A stretch of DNA of 41,012 bases, from contig CAKUUY010000013.1 in NCBI GenBank assembly GCA_934693235.1, forward strand, positions 1 to 41,012, in the 5' to 3' direction. Under the pieces are notes generated by a model that saw only the letters and a list, made by a program, of their open reading frames with translations, made no database searches and had not been told where the DNA came from. Shown in pieces: positions 1-7,077 of the stretch (the first letter of the stretch is position 1; each line of letters starts with the position of its first letter). The position numbers and the translations under genes are program-made. This DNA comes from an uncultured Candidatus Melainabacteria bacterium. GTDB taxonomy: Bacteria; Cyanobacteriota; Vampirovibrionia; Gastranaerophilales; Gastranaerophilaceae.

Positions 1-260
1 AAGAACCAGCGAACGGCTAATTATCCGAGAATAAGCACAAAAAAATAGCAAGGGAGAGATTCGAACTCTCGACCTCATCGGACTGTGCCGAGCGAAAACG
101 ATTGTTAATCGTTTGAGAGAGAGGAAGTCGTGTGCTCCAAGAGAGTTGAGCGAATACTTGAGCGAAAATCGATTGGGGTTCGCAAGAACCAGCGAACGGC
201 TAATTATCCGAGAATAAGCACAAAAAAATAGCAAGGGAGAGATTCGAACTCTCGACCTCA
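1..260. repeat. 77-bp direct repeat carrying the tRNA-Met 3' half (1-77 and 184-260)
   Basis: Positions 1-77 are identical to 184-260. The last 32 nt of each copy (46-77 and 229-260) are the T arm and 3' acceptor strand of the tRNA-Met gene; the other 45 nt are its downstream flank. The first copy then departs from tRNA sequence at 78, so it is a tRNA fragment, not a gene. The segment between holds a perfect hairpin (96-103 with 107-114) and a GNRA-type hairpin GGTTC-GCAA-GAACC at 177-190. The window starts inside this hairpin in the other copy, so a further copy may lie to the left. Confidence 0.85.
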
Positions 261-302
261 CGGGTATGAGCCGTGCGCTCTCACCAGCTGAGCTACCTTG
301 CC
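229..302 (-). tRNA. tRNA-Met (anticodon CAU)
   Basis: Read on the minus strand this folds as a complete 74-nt cloverleaf. The acceptor stem is GGCAAGG/CCTTGCT with G1-U72 and discriminator A. The D stem is GCTC/GAGC, the anticodon stem CACGG/CCGTG around loop CTCATAC, and the T arm GAGAG-TTCGAAT-CTCTC. The anticodon is CAU. The anticodon stem lacks the three consecutive G-C pairs of bacterial initiators, so it is elongator Met, or possibly tRNA-Ile2 if C34 is lysidinylated, which sequence alone cannot settle. CCA is not encoded. The 3' half is duplicated at 46-77. Confidence 0.93.
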
Positions 303-470
303 ATAATTCTATCTATTTTCAAATTTTATCAACTTTCGTCGACAATTTTTATTGTTGCATAAAAAAAATTAAATAGCAAGAGGGGATTTTATTTGATGTG
401 AAAATTTTGGTTGTAATGAGGGAAATAAAAGTTAAATAAATAAGTTTGTATTGCAAGCAGTTAAGTAACT

Positions 471-497
471 TTGCATTCTATATTATCGTGTTATAAT
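471..497 (+). promoter_or_regulatory. Possible promoter of the MATE gene
   Basis: TATAAT lies at 492-497 with TTGCAT at 471-476, a tight 15-bp spacing. It predicts a start near 504 and a 17-nt leader. The rest of the 218-bp gap between the tRNA and the MATE gene shows nothing else. Confidence 0.4.
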
Positions 498-520
498 ATC
501 TATAAAACAGGTATACATTT

Positions 521-1906
521 ATGATTACAGATATGACTAAAGGCAGTCCCCTACGCCACATATTACTTTTTTCTGTTCCACTTTTAATTGGGAATATTTT
601 TCAGCAACTTTATAATATTGCGGATTTGGTTATTGTCGGCAGAACTCTGGGAGTAGAACCTTTTGCGGCTGTTGGAGCAGTTGCTCCGTTGTTTTTTCTT
701 ATAACTTTTGTGATTGTCGGATTAACTAACGGATTTGCAGTTGTTACCGGTCAAAGATATGGGGCGAAAGATGTTGACGGCGTTAGAAATTCTGTAATTA
801 TTTCAACTGTTTTAAGTACAGTTGTGACTTTTTTATTTTCTATTGTTTGTTGTTTGATTATGAACCCTATTTTGCATTGGATGAATGTACCGGAAAATAT
901 TTACCACAACGCTTTTTGGTATGTTCAAATTATTACAATCGGGTTGATTGCAACAACTTTATACAATTTGCTTGCTGGTATAATCAGAGCCCTCGGTGAT
1001 AGTAAAACTCCTTTGTATTTCTTAATTATTGCATCAATCATAAATATAATTTTTGCACTAATTTTTATACAATGTTTTCACATGGGCGTTCCTGGGTCTG
1101 CGATTGCCGTAATTTTTTCTCAAGGAATTTCTTTTTTATTATGTTTAATTTTTATCAAGTATAAGTTTCCTATTTTGCATTTGCAAAAGAAAGATTTTGC
1201 ATTCAGTTTGGACGAATTTTATAAATCATCTTGGGAGCATTTACGTGTAGGTGTTCCAATGGCAATTCAATTTTCTATAATCGGTGTAGGAATTTTGATT
1301 ATTCAGAGTGTTTGCAATTCTTTTGGGTCAAACGTAATTGCTGCATTGACAGCAGCTTTGAGAATTGAACAAATTGCAACTTTACCTATGATGTCGTTTG
1401 GTGTTGCATTAGCTGCTTATGTTGCACAAAATTATGGAGCAAAAAAGTTTAAAAGAATTCGTCTCGGTGTAATAAAAACCTCTACAATAAATATTGTTTT
1501 AAGTATTTTTATGGCTTTTGTAATGCGACTTTGGGGAGCTGACATTATTGGGGCTTTTATTGGAACAGCAACAAAAGATATAATAGATATCGCGCACAAA
1601 TACCTTTTGATAAGCACTGTTTTTTACTTTTTCTTAGGACAAATTTTTATTTACAGAAACGCTCTTCAGGGGATGGGAGAAACGATATTTCCAACGCTTG
1701 CCTGTATTGCAGAGTTAGTAATGCGTGCTTTTGCTGCAATTTATTTGGCAATAAAATTCGGGTATATCGGAATATTTTACGCAGGCCCGATTGCTTGGAT
1801 AAGTGCTTCAACAGTATTATTTTTTGGGTATTTATATAGTATTAGAAAAATTATTTATAAGTTTAGAAGAGCTGTTGTTAAAGTGAATAAGAGAATAAGT
1901 GAATAG
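521..1906 (+). CDS. MATE family multidrug efflux transporter
   Basis: This 461-residue protein has about twelve hydrophobic segments and opens with DMTKGSP, followed by a PLLIGNIFQQLYNIAD stretch typical of the NorM/DinF-like MATE family. The family exports cationic drugs and metabolites from the cytoplasm using Na+ or H+ gradients; no substrate can be read here. ATG 521 is used, although ATG 533 (MTKGSP) is an alternative; the SD is weak (AGG near 508). The final residues (VNKRISE and stop) are encoded by a tandem octamer repeat at 1883-1914 that continues past the stop, so the native C-terminus seems to have been replaced by repeat-derived sequence. Confidence 0.93.
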   Translation: MITDMTKGSPLRHILLFSVPLLIGNIFQQLYNIADLVIVGRTLGVEPFAAVGAVAPLFFLITFVIVGLTNGFAVVTGQRYGAKDVDGVRNSVIISTVLSTVVTFLFSIVCCLIMNPILHWMNVPENIYHNAFWYVQIITIGLIATTLYNLLAGIIRALGDSKTPLYFLIIASIINIIFALIFIQCFHMGVPGSAIAVIFSQGISFLLCLIFIKYKFPILHLQKKDFAFSLDEFYKSSWEHLRVGVPMAIQFSIIGVGILIIQSVCNSFGSNVIAALTAALRIEQIATLPMMSFGVALAAYVAQNYGAKKFKRIRLGVIKTSTINIVLSIFMAFVMRLWGADIIGAFIGTATKDIIDIAHKYLLISTVFYFFLGQIFIYRNALQGMGETIFPTLACIAELVMRAFAAIYLAIKFGYIGIFYAGPIAWISASTVLFFGYLYSIRKIIYKFRRAVVKVNKRISE

Positions 1907-1985
1907 GAGAATAAATGAAAATAGCTCACTTTTTTTGAAAATAATTTTGAGCGTAGCACATGAAATGAACTTATTTACTTACTCC
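1883..1985. repeat. Octamer-armed inverted-repeat element, copy 1
   Basis: The left arm is four tandem octamers (GTGAATAA, GAGAATAA, GTGAATAG, GAGAATAA at 1883-1914). The right arm at 1970-1985 reads GGAGTAAGTAAATAAG on the minus strand, the same octamer theme. The core at 1925-1969 contains CTCAC...GCGTAGCAC...GAAC and is the reverse complement of the core of the copy at 3351-3474 on the other side of enolase. Confidence 0.7.
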
Positions 1986-2062
1986 AAAATACTACTTGAA
2001 AAGTTGAATAATTTATGGCAGAATTGCTTAAAAGTGTACTAATGGTATAGGAGAGGTGAATT

Positions 2063-3346
2063 ATGTCAACATTTATTGAGGACGTCTATGCAAGACAAAT
2101 TTTGGATTCTAGAGGGAACCCGACTGTTGAAGTCGATGTAAGGCTTACTAATGGTATTAAAGGTAGAGCAGCAGTACCGTCAGGGGCTTCTACAGGAATT
2201 TTTGAGGCTCTTGAACTTCGTGATGGTGACAAGTCAAAATATATGGGCAAAAGTGTTCAAAAAGCTGTTGATAATGTAAACAATATTATTGCTCCGGAAC
2301 TTATTGGTGAAAAAGCGTCTCACCAAAAAGAAATTGATACATTCATGATTGATATGGATGGAACAGAAAACAAGTCTAAACTAGGCGCTAATGCCATTTT
2401 AGGTGTTTCTCTTGCGGTTGCCAAAGCGGCTGCAAAAGCTTATGATATGGCTCTTTATAGGTATTTAGGTGGAATTAATGCACTCACACTACCTGTTCCG
2501 ATGATGAATATTATAAATGGTGGTGCTCATGCTGATAATAACATTGATTTTCAGGAATTTATGATTGCACCTGTCGGAGCAGAAAGCTTTTCTCATGCAA
2601 TTGAAATGGGATGTAATGTCTTTCATACTTTAAAAAGTGTCCTAAAAAATAAAGGAATGGCAACTTCTGTAGGAGATGAGGGAGGGTTTGCGCCGAATTT
2701 GAACTCTAATGCTGAGGGAATTGAAGTTATTCTAGAAGCTATTGACAAAGCAGGTTATAATACAAATCAAATAAAAATTTGTCTTGATGTTGCGTCATCT
2801 GAGTTTTATGAGGATGGACGATACAACTTAAAAGGTGAGAAAAAATCATTTGATAGTTCAGAAATGACAGACTTTTTAGCCGAATGGGTTGATAAATATC
2901 CTATTATTTCTATAGAAGATGGAATGGCTGAACAAGATTGGACAGGATGGGAAATGCTTACAAAACGTGTAGGTTCGCGTTGCCAATTGGTAGGAGATGA
3001 TTTGTTTGTAACGAATACGAGACGTTTGGCAGATGGAATTAAACGTAAAGTCGCAAATTCTGTTTTGATTAAAGTAAATCAGATTGGAACATTGTCAGAA
3101 ACTTTGGATGCAATTTCAATGGCTCATGCAGCAGGCTACACATCAATAATTTCACACCGTTCAGGTGAAACAGAAGACACATTTATTGCAGATTTGGCAG
3201 TTGCCGTAAACAGTGGTCAAATCAAAACAGGTTCAGCTTCTCGTTCGGACAGAATGGCTAAATATAACCAATTACTAAGAATTGAGCAAAAACTCGGTTC
3301 TGCCGCAAAATATTTGGGAATTCAAGCATTTAACGGACAAAAATAA
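2063..3346 (+). CDS. eno: Enolase (phosphopyruvate hydratase)
   Basis: The 427-residue protein matches the usual enolase length throughout. It interconverts 2-phosphoglycerate and phosphoenolpyruvate in cytosolic glycolysis. Visible hallmarks are the N-terminal ARQILDSRGNPTVEVDV, the substrate-loop SGASTG, GDEGGFAPN with the catalytic-region Glu, the metal ligands in CLDVASSEF, SIEDGMAEQDW and VGDDLFVTN, and the C-terminal SHRSGETEDT signature. The start is fixed by a strong SD, AGGAGAGGTGA, just upstream of ATG 2063. It appears monocistronic and is bracketed by two copies of the same repeat in opposite orientation. Confidence 0.98.
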   Translation: MSTFIEDVYARQILDSRGNPTVEVDVRLTNGIKGRAAVPSGASTGIFEALELRDGDKSKYMGKSVQKAVDNVNNIIAPELIGEKASHQKEIDTFMIDMDGTENKSKLGANAILGVSLAVAKAAAKAYDMALYRYLGGINALTLPVPMMNIINGGAHADNNIDFQEFMIAPVGAESFSHAIEMGCNVFHTLKSVLKNKGMATSVGDEGGFAPNLNSNAEGIEVILEAIDKAGYNTNQIKICLDVASSEFYEDGRYNLKGEKKSFDSSEMTDFLAEWVDKYPIISIEDGMAEQDWTGWEMLTKRVGSRCQLVGDDLFVTNTRRLADGIKRKVANSVLIKVNQIGTLSETLDAISMAHAAGYTSIISHRSGETEDTFIADLAVAVNSGQIKTGSASRSDRMAKYNQLLRIEQKLGSAAKYLGIQAFNGQK

Positions 3347-3350
3347 TAGA

Positions 3351-3474
3351 AGTGAATAAGTAAATAGGAATTAAGTGAATAAGTTCATTTTGTGTGCTAC
3401 GCATAAAAATATATTTTCGAACGAAGTGAGTTATTTGCACTTATTTACCTATTTACTTATTTTCTTATTCACTT
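3351..3474. repeat. Octamer-armed inverted-repeat element, copy 2
   Basis: The left arm starts AGTGAATAAGTAAATAGG (3351-3368). The right arm at 3440-3474, read on the minus strand, is four near-perfect octamers (GTGAATAA, GAAAATAA, GTAAATAG, GTAAATAA). The core at 3383-3430 runs GTTCATTTT...GTGCTACGC...GAAGTGAG, inverted relative to the 1925-1969 core. It fills nearly the whole gap between the convergent eno and xer genes and could serve as a bidirectional terminator. Confidence 0.72.
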
Positions 3475-3480
3475 AACAAA

Positions 3481-4341
3481 TTAATCTTTATTAATAGCAA
3501 AATACACTTCTTTCAATCGTTTTTTGCTTATGTGGGTGTAAAGTTGTGTTGTGGAAACATCACTGTGCCCCAAGAGTTCCTGTACAACTCTCAAATCTGC
3601 GCCATTTTCCAATAAATGTGTTGCAAAAGTGTGACGTAATGTGTGTGGAGAAATCGCTTTATGTAATTTTTTCCCCTGCTCATGAATAAATGTATAAACT
3701 TCTTGACGAGTAACTTCTTTACCTTTTTCATTCACTAAAAGGTGTTTTGTTTGCAAATTATACTTTTGCATATTGTAATCTCGTTCAGGTAAATAATCTT
3801 TAATTGCATTAATTGCTTTTTTGCCAAGCGGAACGATTCTGTCTTTTGAACCTTTTCCGGTACATTCAAGATATTTCCCGTTTAAATCATAGTCATTAAT
3901 TTTAAGATTAACCAACTCCGAAACCCTCAATCCGCAACCATAAAGAAGCTCTATTATAACCCTATGAAGCTTTGTCAAATCTTGATTTAAAATAGAATTA
4001 ATTTCTTCCAATGTCATAACTTTTGGCAATTTTTGCGGAATTTTTGGTTGTTCAAGAGTTAGTGTCGGATTGGATTTTGTTTTTTCGTTAGCGCAAGCCC
4101 ATTTAAAAAATCCGCGAAGAGAGGCGATTTTTCGCATTATACTGGTTGGAGAATATTTTTTTTCATGCAAATTTCTTACGTAAGAATTGATTTGAGTTCG
4201 TTGAATATTATTTATATCAACATCATTACAAAAATCAAAAAAGTCTGTCAAATCACGCCTGTATGCCTCAAGTGTGTTTTCACTTAACCCCTTTTCAATT
4301 TCAAGAAAATCTAAATATTCTGACAAAACTTGTGTATTCAT
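3481..4341 (-). CDS. Tyrosine recombinase, XerC/XerD type
   Basis: The 286-residue protein has an N-terminal SAM-like core-binding domain (about 1-90) and a C-terminal catalytic domain with the complete R-K-H-R-H-Y set: R139 (CGLRVSEL), K163 (TGKGSKDR), H233 and R236 (SPHTLRHTFATHL), H259 (LLGHS) and Y268 (TQLYTH). Length and motifs are those of the housekeeping dimer-resolution recombinases, not of phage integrases. A second paralog lies at 23683-24597, so the pair probably forms XerC/XerD; which is which cannot be assigned here. No dif site was recognised in the window. The start codon is preceded by TATAAA exactly six bases upstream, and no convincing SD is seen. Confidence 0.93.
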   Translation of the reverse strand: MNTQVLSEYLDFLEIEKGLSENTLEAYRRDLTDFFDFCNDVDINNIQRTQINSYVRNLHEKKYSPTSIMRKIASLRGFFKWACANEKTKSNPTLTLEQPKIPQKLPKVMTLEEINSILNQDLTKLHRVIIELLYGCGLRVSELVNLKINDYDLNGKYLECTGKGSKDRIVPLGKKAINAIKDYLPERDYNMQKYNLQTKHLLVNEKGKEVTRQEVYTFIHEQGKKLHKAISPHTLRHTFATHLLENGADLRVVQELLGHSDVSTTQLYTHISKKRLKEVYFAINKD

Positions 4342-4347
4342 AACCTA

Positions 4348-4377
4348 TTTATACTACATGTCGAATGAAGTTGTAAA
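4348..4377 (-). promoter_or_regulatory. Candidate leaderless promoter of the xer gene
   Basis: On the minus strand TTTACA (4372-4377) is 18 bp from TATAAA (4348-4353), followed by six bases (TAGGTT) and ATG at 4341. The predicted transcription start is the A of ATG. The AGG inside the six bases could alternatively be a poor SD. Confidence 0.5.
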
Positions 4378-4447
4378 TATTACATTAATATTAAATAATT
4401 TGTTAACAAAATGATTGTATTTTATTCGTAAGTCTTGCGTTGATGGT

Positions 4448-4571
4448 GGTGGTAGTTGGGGGTGTGTAAAAAGTTCCACAAAACTAGCCACACACTCCAT
4501 TCATCAATAACTTCTAAGCTCAACTAAAATAGTCAAATTTGTACTATAAGCCTAAAAGCAGAACTACCATC
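4448..4571. repeat. Dispersed hairpin element, copy A (similar to 17769-17911)
   Basis: Positions 4464-4537 align with 17779-17854 at about 80-85% identity by eye, beginning GTGTAAAAAGTTCCACAAAA in both. The copy is bounded by imperfect arms GGTGGTAGTT (4448-4457) and AACTACCATC (4562-4571). It occupies the middle of the 361-bp gap between the xer gene and the small secreted protein; the rest of that gap is AT-rich promoter DNA. Confidence 0.7.
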
Positions 4572-4670
4572 AAAAACACAAGCGCTCAAACAAACTACTT
4601 AACATGTACAATAAAAATCTTATATTTACATGTTATAATGAAAATGAACAAAATCTAGAAAAAATCGTTA

Positions 4671-4676
4671 TATAAT
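4671..4676 (+). promoter_or_regulatory. Possible -10 element of the small secreted protein gene
   Basis: TATAAT at 4671-4676 is 27 bp before the start codon. An alternative extended -10, TGT followed by TATAAT, lies at 4631-4639. No clear -35 accompanies either, so the start is uncertain. Confidence 0.35.
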
Positions 4677-4702
4677 CGTGTAGTATAAAAAGGAAATAAA
4701 AA

Positions 4703-5179
4703 ATGAAAAAAATATTATCTATATTAACAGTATTTGCAGTTATGATGTTGACAGGCTTGCAAGCTTTTGCAGATAGCGCGCAAGAAGCTCTAAACTTTTT
4801 TCATAGTTACGTAAATGCTGCAAACTCATACAGCTCAACAGTTGCAACGATGTATTCACCAAATGCTAAAATTATTAGACAAGTTGTGAAACCCAACGGT
4901 CAACTTGTAAACGTAAATACAAATACAGCGACTTATATTAAACAAATGAAAATTGGTCAAGCCGGTGCGAGAATGAGAGGTTACAAAAACACATACACCA
5001 ATATTAATGTAACATCTCTCGGTAACGGTTCATATAAAATTAACTCCTTGAGACAACCAAAAGGAGAAACGTACAAGCTTAAAACATATATGATTGTCAA
5101 AAAAATCAACGGAAAATGGCAAATAACAGAAGAAATGATGCAAACAAAGGAACAAATCTTTTTGAAGTATGCGAAATAA
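4703..5179 (+). CDS. Small secreted protein, probable NTF2/SnoaL-like fold
   Basis: The protein has 158 residues. Residues 1-23 form a Sec signal peptide (KK, a hydrophobic core, then LQAFADS with probable cleavage after AFA). The mature part begins with a helix (AQEALNFFHSYVNAANSYSS) followed by MYSPNAKI, and ends with KKINGKWQITEEMM. This order (helix, then alternating strands, then a terminal 'NGKW.I' strand) resembles periplasmic NTF2/SnoaL-like domains. That fold call is inference and the ligand is unknown. The SD AAGGAA precedes ATG 4703. It stands alone between two repeat elements. Confidence 0.75.
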   Translation: MKKILSILTVFAVMMLTGLQAFADSAQEALNFFHSYVNAANSYSSTVATMYSPNAKIIRQVVKPNGQLVNVNTNTATYIKQMKIGQAGARMRGYKNTYTNINVTSLGNGSYKINSLRQPKGETYKLKTYMIVKKINGKWQITEEMMQTKEQIFLKYAK

Positions 5180-5194
5180 GGAATTGAAAAGAGA

Positions 5195-5290
5195 GATGTG
5201 AGAAGACCATTTAGTTCGCTTCGCTCATTAGCAACTTTGGTGCGTAGCACTGTAACGGACTTTTCGCTTCTCATGTTTCACTTCTCACTC
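5195..5290. repeat. Inverted-repeat element with GCGTAGCAC core, copy 3
   Basis: The left arm GTGAGAAG (5198-5205) pairs with CTTCTCAC at the right end. The right arm (5267-5288), read on the minus strand, is a tandem of GTGAGAA, GTGAAAC and ATGAGAA, analogous to the octamer arms at 1883 and 3351 but with a different sequence. The core holds the palindromic GTGCGTAGCAC (5240-5250). The element ends about ten bases before aroC and displaces any normal SD there. Confidence 0.6.
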
Positions 5291-5298
5291 AAAAACCA

Positions 5299-6354
5299 AT
5301 GAACAAATTTAGATTTTTAACAGCAGGCGAAAGCCATGGAAAATGCTTAACAGCAATTATAGAAGGAATACCGGCAGGATTTGAAATAAACGAAGAGTTT
5401 ATTAATTCAGAACTCAAACGACGTCAAGGCGGGTATGGTCGTGGCGGAAGGATGAAGATTGAATTCGATACTGTAGAAGTTACATCAGGCGTTAGGTTTG
5501 GGAAAACTTTAGGTTCGCCGATTACTCTTGTTGTTCAAAATAAGGATTTTGAAAACTGGCAAAAGGTTATGAGTACAAATCCTGAAGATTTTACAGATGA
5601 AAAATCTTTTTCAAAATATCGTCCTGGGCATGCTGATTTTGCGGGAAGTATAAAATATAATCAAACCGATTTGAGGAATGTTCTTGAGCGTTCCAGTGCT
5701 CGAAAAACTGCTATTGAAGTTGCAGTCGGTGCAGTTGCAAAACAAATGTTAAAACAGTTTGGGATAACTTGTTCCTCTAAAATTATTCAAATTGGTAAAG
5801 GTAAAACAGAAGAAGAATTTCACTTTGAAATTGACAAAGCTAAAGAAGCCGGTGATACGTTAGGTGGAAAATTTGAAGTAATATATGAAAATCTTCCGAT
5901 AGGGCTAGGTTCATACGTTCATTGGGATAGAATGCTTGATGGAAAAATTGCGCAAGCCGTAATGAGTATTCCTGCGGTAAAAGCCGTTGCTATAGGAAAT
6001 CATCATGCCTACAGAATGTCAGGTAGTGAATTCCACGATGAAATATATATTGAAGGTGGAAAAATTATTCGCAAAACTAATAATGCAGGTGGAATAGAGG
6101 GTGGAATGACTAATGGAGAACCATTAGTTATTACAGCTGTGATGAAGCCTATTCCAACATTAAGAAAATCACTTAATACAGTAGATTTAAAAACAATGGA
6201 ACAAACAGAGGCTCACTTTGAGCGTTCTGATACTTGTGCGGTTGAAGCTTGTTCGGTTGTTGCAGAAAGTAGAATTGCTTGTGTGTTGATTGATGAAGTT
6301 TTGATGAAATTTGGAGGCGACAGCTTTAAAGAATTAAAGTCGCATTTTAAGTAA
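5299..6354 (+). CDS. aroC: Chorismate synthase
   Basis: This 351-residue protein catalyses the last step of the shikimate pathway, converting EPSP to chorismate with reduced FMN in the cytosol. It contains the N-terminal FLTAGESHG signature, RRQGGYGRGGRM, the RPGHADFAG stretch and the RSSARKTA flavin-site motif, followed by GGIEGGMTNGEP. Length is normal. The start is ATG 5299 because the GESHG motif follows at the usual distance. No SD and no -10 box are visible, since repeat copy 3 ends just upstream; translation may depend on readthrough from the preceding gene. No other aro genes are nearby. Confidence 0.97.
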   Translation: MNKFRFLTAGESHGKCLTAIIEGIPAGFEINEEFINSELKRRQGGYGRGGRMKIEFDTVEVTSGVRFGKTLGSPITLVVQNKDFENWQKVMSTNPEDFTDEKSFSKYRPGHADFAGSIKYNQTDLRNVLERSSARKTAIEVAVGAVAKQMLKQFGITCSSKIIQIGKGKTEEEFHFEIDKAKEAGDTLGGKFEVIYENLPIGLGSYVHWDRMLDGKIAQAVMSIPAVKAVAIGNHHAYRMSGSEFHDEIYIEGGKIIRKTNNAGGIEGGMTNGEPLVITAVMKPIPTLRKSLNTVDLKTMEQTEAHFERSDTCAVEACSVVAESRIACVLIDEVLMKFGGDSFKELKSHFK

Positions 6355-6460
6355 GATTGAAAAAGTAGTTAAGTCGGTTTCTAGCGCTTTTGCAGACTAA
6401 TAACTTTGTTTTCCATGCCACAAAAAGGCATGAAATAAAAATATTTTACAAAACTTAATA

Positions 6461-6551
6461 GAGTTTTAAATCATGCAATCATGCACATGCCATGGGTTTT
6501 CATGATTTAAAATCTCAAAACCATGTCGTGGCTTAGAATTTAGCATGATTG
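6461..6551. repeat. CATG-rich nested palindromes in the aroC downstream gap
   Basis: In the 398-bp gap after aroC, TTTTAAATCATG (6464-6475) pairs perfectly with CATGATTTAAAA (6501-6512) and the flanking GAG/CTC extends the stem. CAATCATGC (6476-6484) pairs perfectly with GCATGATTG (6543-6551). GCCATGGGTTTT (6489-6500) can pair with AAAACCATG (6517-6525). The first pairing excludes the other two, so the segment can adopt alternative folds. No ORF runs through it. Confidence 0.6.
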
Positions 6552-6623
6552 ACTTTTGAAAAGTGGCTGTATTGCCTCAATAGAAGTGTTTGTAACATTT
6601 TTTAATATTCTCATGTTGTGCCC

Positions 6624-6653
6624 TTGAAATAACAACTTTATTTTTTATATAAT
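6624..6653 (+). promoter_or_regulatory. Promoter of the five-cysteine mini-protein gene
   Basis: TTGAAA (6624-6629) and TATAAT (6648-6653) are separated by 18 bp. The predicted start near 6660 gives a 93-nt leader, the longest clear leader in the window. Confidence 0.6.
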
Positions 6654-6659
6654 ATTAAC

Positions 6660-6752
6660 AGAGAGGTGAAACTCATCTCTAATGGGGATTTTGACGGATT
6701 TTCCGTTACGGTTGCCATACTTGGGTAAGATATTTAATGGAGATTTTATAAA
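6660..6752 (+). other. Structured 5' leader of the mini-protein mRNA
   Basis: The leader contains an 8-bp hairpin AGAGGTGA-AAC-TCATCTCT (6662-6680, with one G-U pair) and a second hairpin ACGGA-TTT-TCCGT (6694-6706) followed by TACGGTTGCC, which offers a competing partner for the second stem. It ends with GGAG at 6739-6742 as SD. I recognise no known riboswitch class; a cis-regulatory element is an inference from stem content and leader length. Confidence 0.4.
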
Positions 6753-6974
6753 TTGTTTAGAAGTAGGGATATGGGCAGAGCTGTTGCAGTAAGAAGATGG
6801 ACACCTACGGCTCTAGAATGTTATAAAAGAGGATGCAATTGTGAGGGATGTTTCTATAGAGATTTCTTTAGCGGCTCTTCACAAAAATGTCAAATGAAAG
6901 CCTCTGTACTTGAATTGGTGCGTGTTATCGGTACTCCGAATGTTGAGTTACAACAGTTTATTATAGAAGATTAG
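6753..6974 (+). CDS. Five-cysteine mini-protein, paralog 1 (unknown function)
   Basis: The 73-residue cytosolic protein aligns with the 68-residue protein at 27105-27311. Both have W-T-x2-A-L-E-C-Y-x3-C-N-C-x2-C, then 10-12 residues, then K-C-Q-M and a VIG-x-P tail. The spacing C-x4-C-x-C-x2-C-x(10-12)-C suggests a small metal-binding knuckle; the metal and function are inference. Start TTG 6753 is chosen because GGAG at 6739-6742 is ten bases upstream. ATG 6771 is an alternative but lies only about three bases after AGTAGGG. It is preceded by a structured leader. I do not recognise a named family. Confidence 0.75.
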   Translation: MFRSRDMGRAVAVRRWTPTALECYKRGCNCEGCFYRDFFSGSSQKCQMKASVLELVRVIGTPNVELQQFIIED

Positions 6975-7017
6975 TCACAAAATAACCGAAAAAGTTTTTT
7001 AAATAATAAATTAGGGC

Positions 7018-7071
7018 TTTAAAAATAAGGTTATATGTGTTATAATATACAAGCAGTATGTTATATGGAGG
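7018..7071 (+). promoter_or_regulatory. hpf promoter with extended -10 and strong SD
   Basis: TTTAAA (7018-7023), a 17-bp spacer ending in TGT, and TATAAT (7041-7046) form an extended -10 promoter. GGAGG at 7067-7071 is six bases before ATG 7078. This gene therefore has a conventional leader, unlike its downstream neighbour. Confidence 0.65.
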
Positions 7072-7077
7072 TTCAAC

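Noticed and set aside
46..77. A second functional tRNA gene
   Set aside because: Only the T arm and 3' acceptor strand are present; sequence beyond 78 does not make an anticodon arm, D arm or 5' acceptor strand.
3481..4341. Integrase of a mobile island
   Set aside because: Length, motifs and the presence of a second paralog fit XerC/XerD housekeeping recombinases; no att sites, cargo or phage genes are next to it.
6660..6752. Known riboswitch (c-di-GMP, preQ1, fluoride, guanidine, raiA motif)
   Set aside because: None of the conserved core strings I know for these classes is present, and the raiA motif would be expected beside hpf, not one gene earlier.
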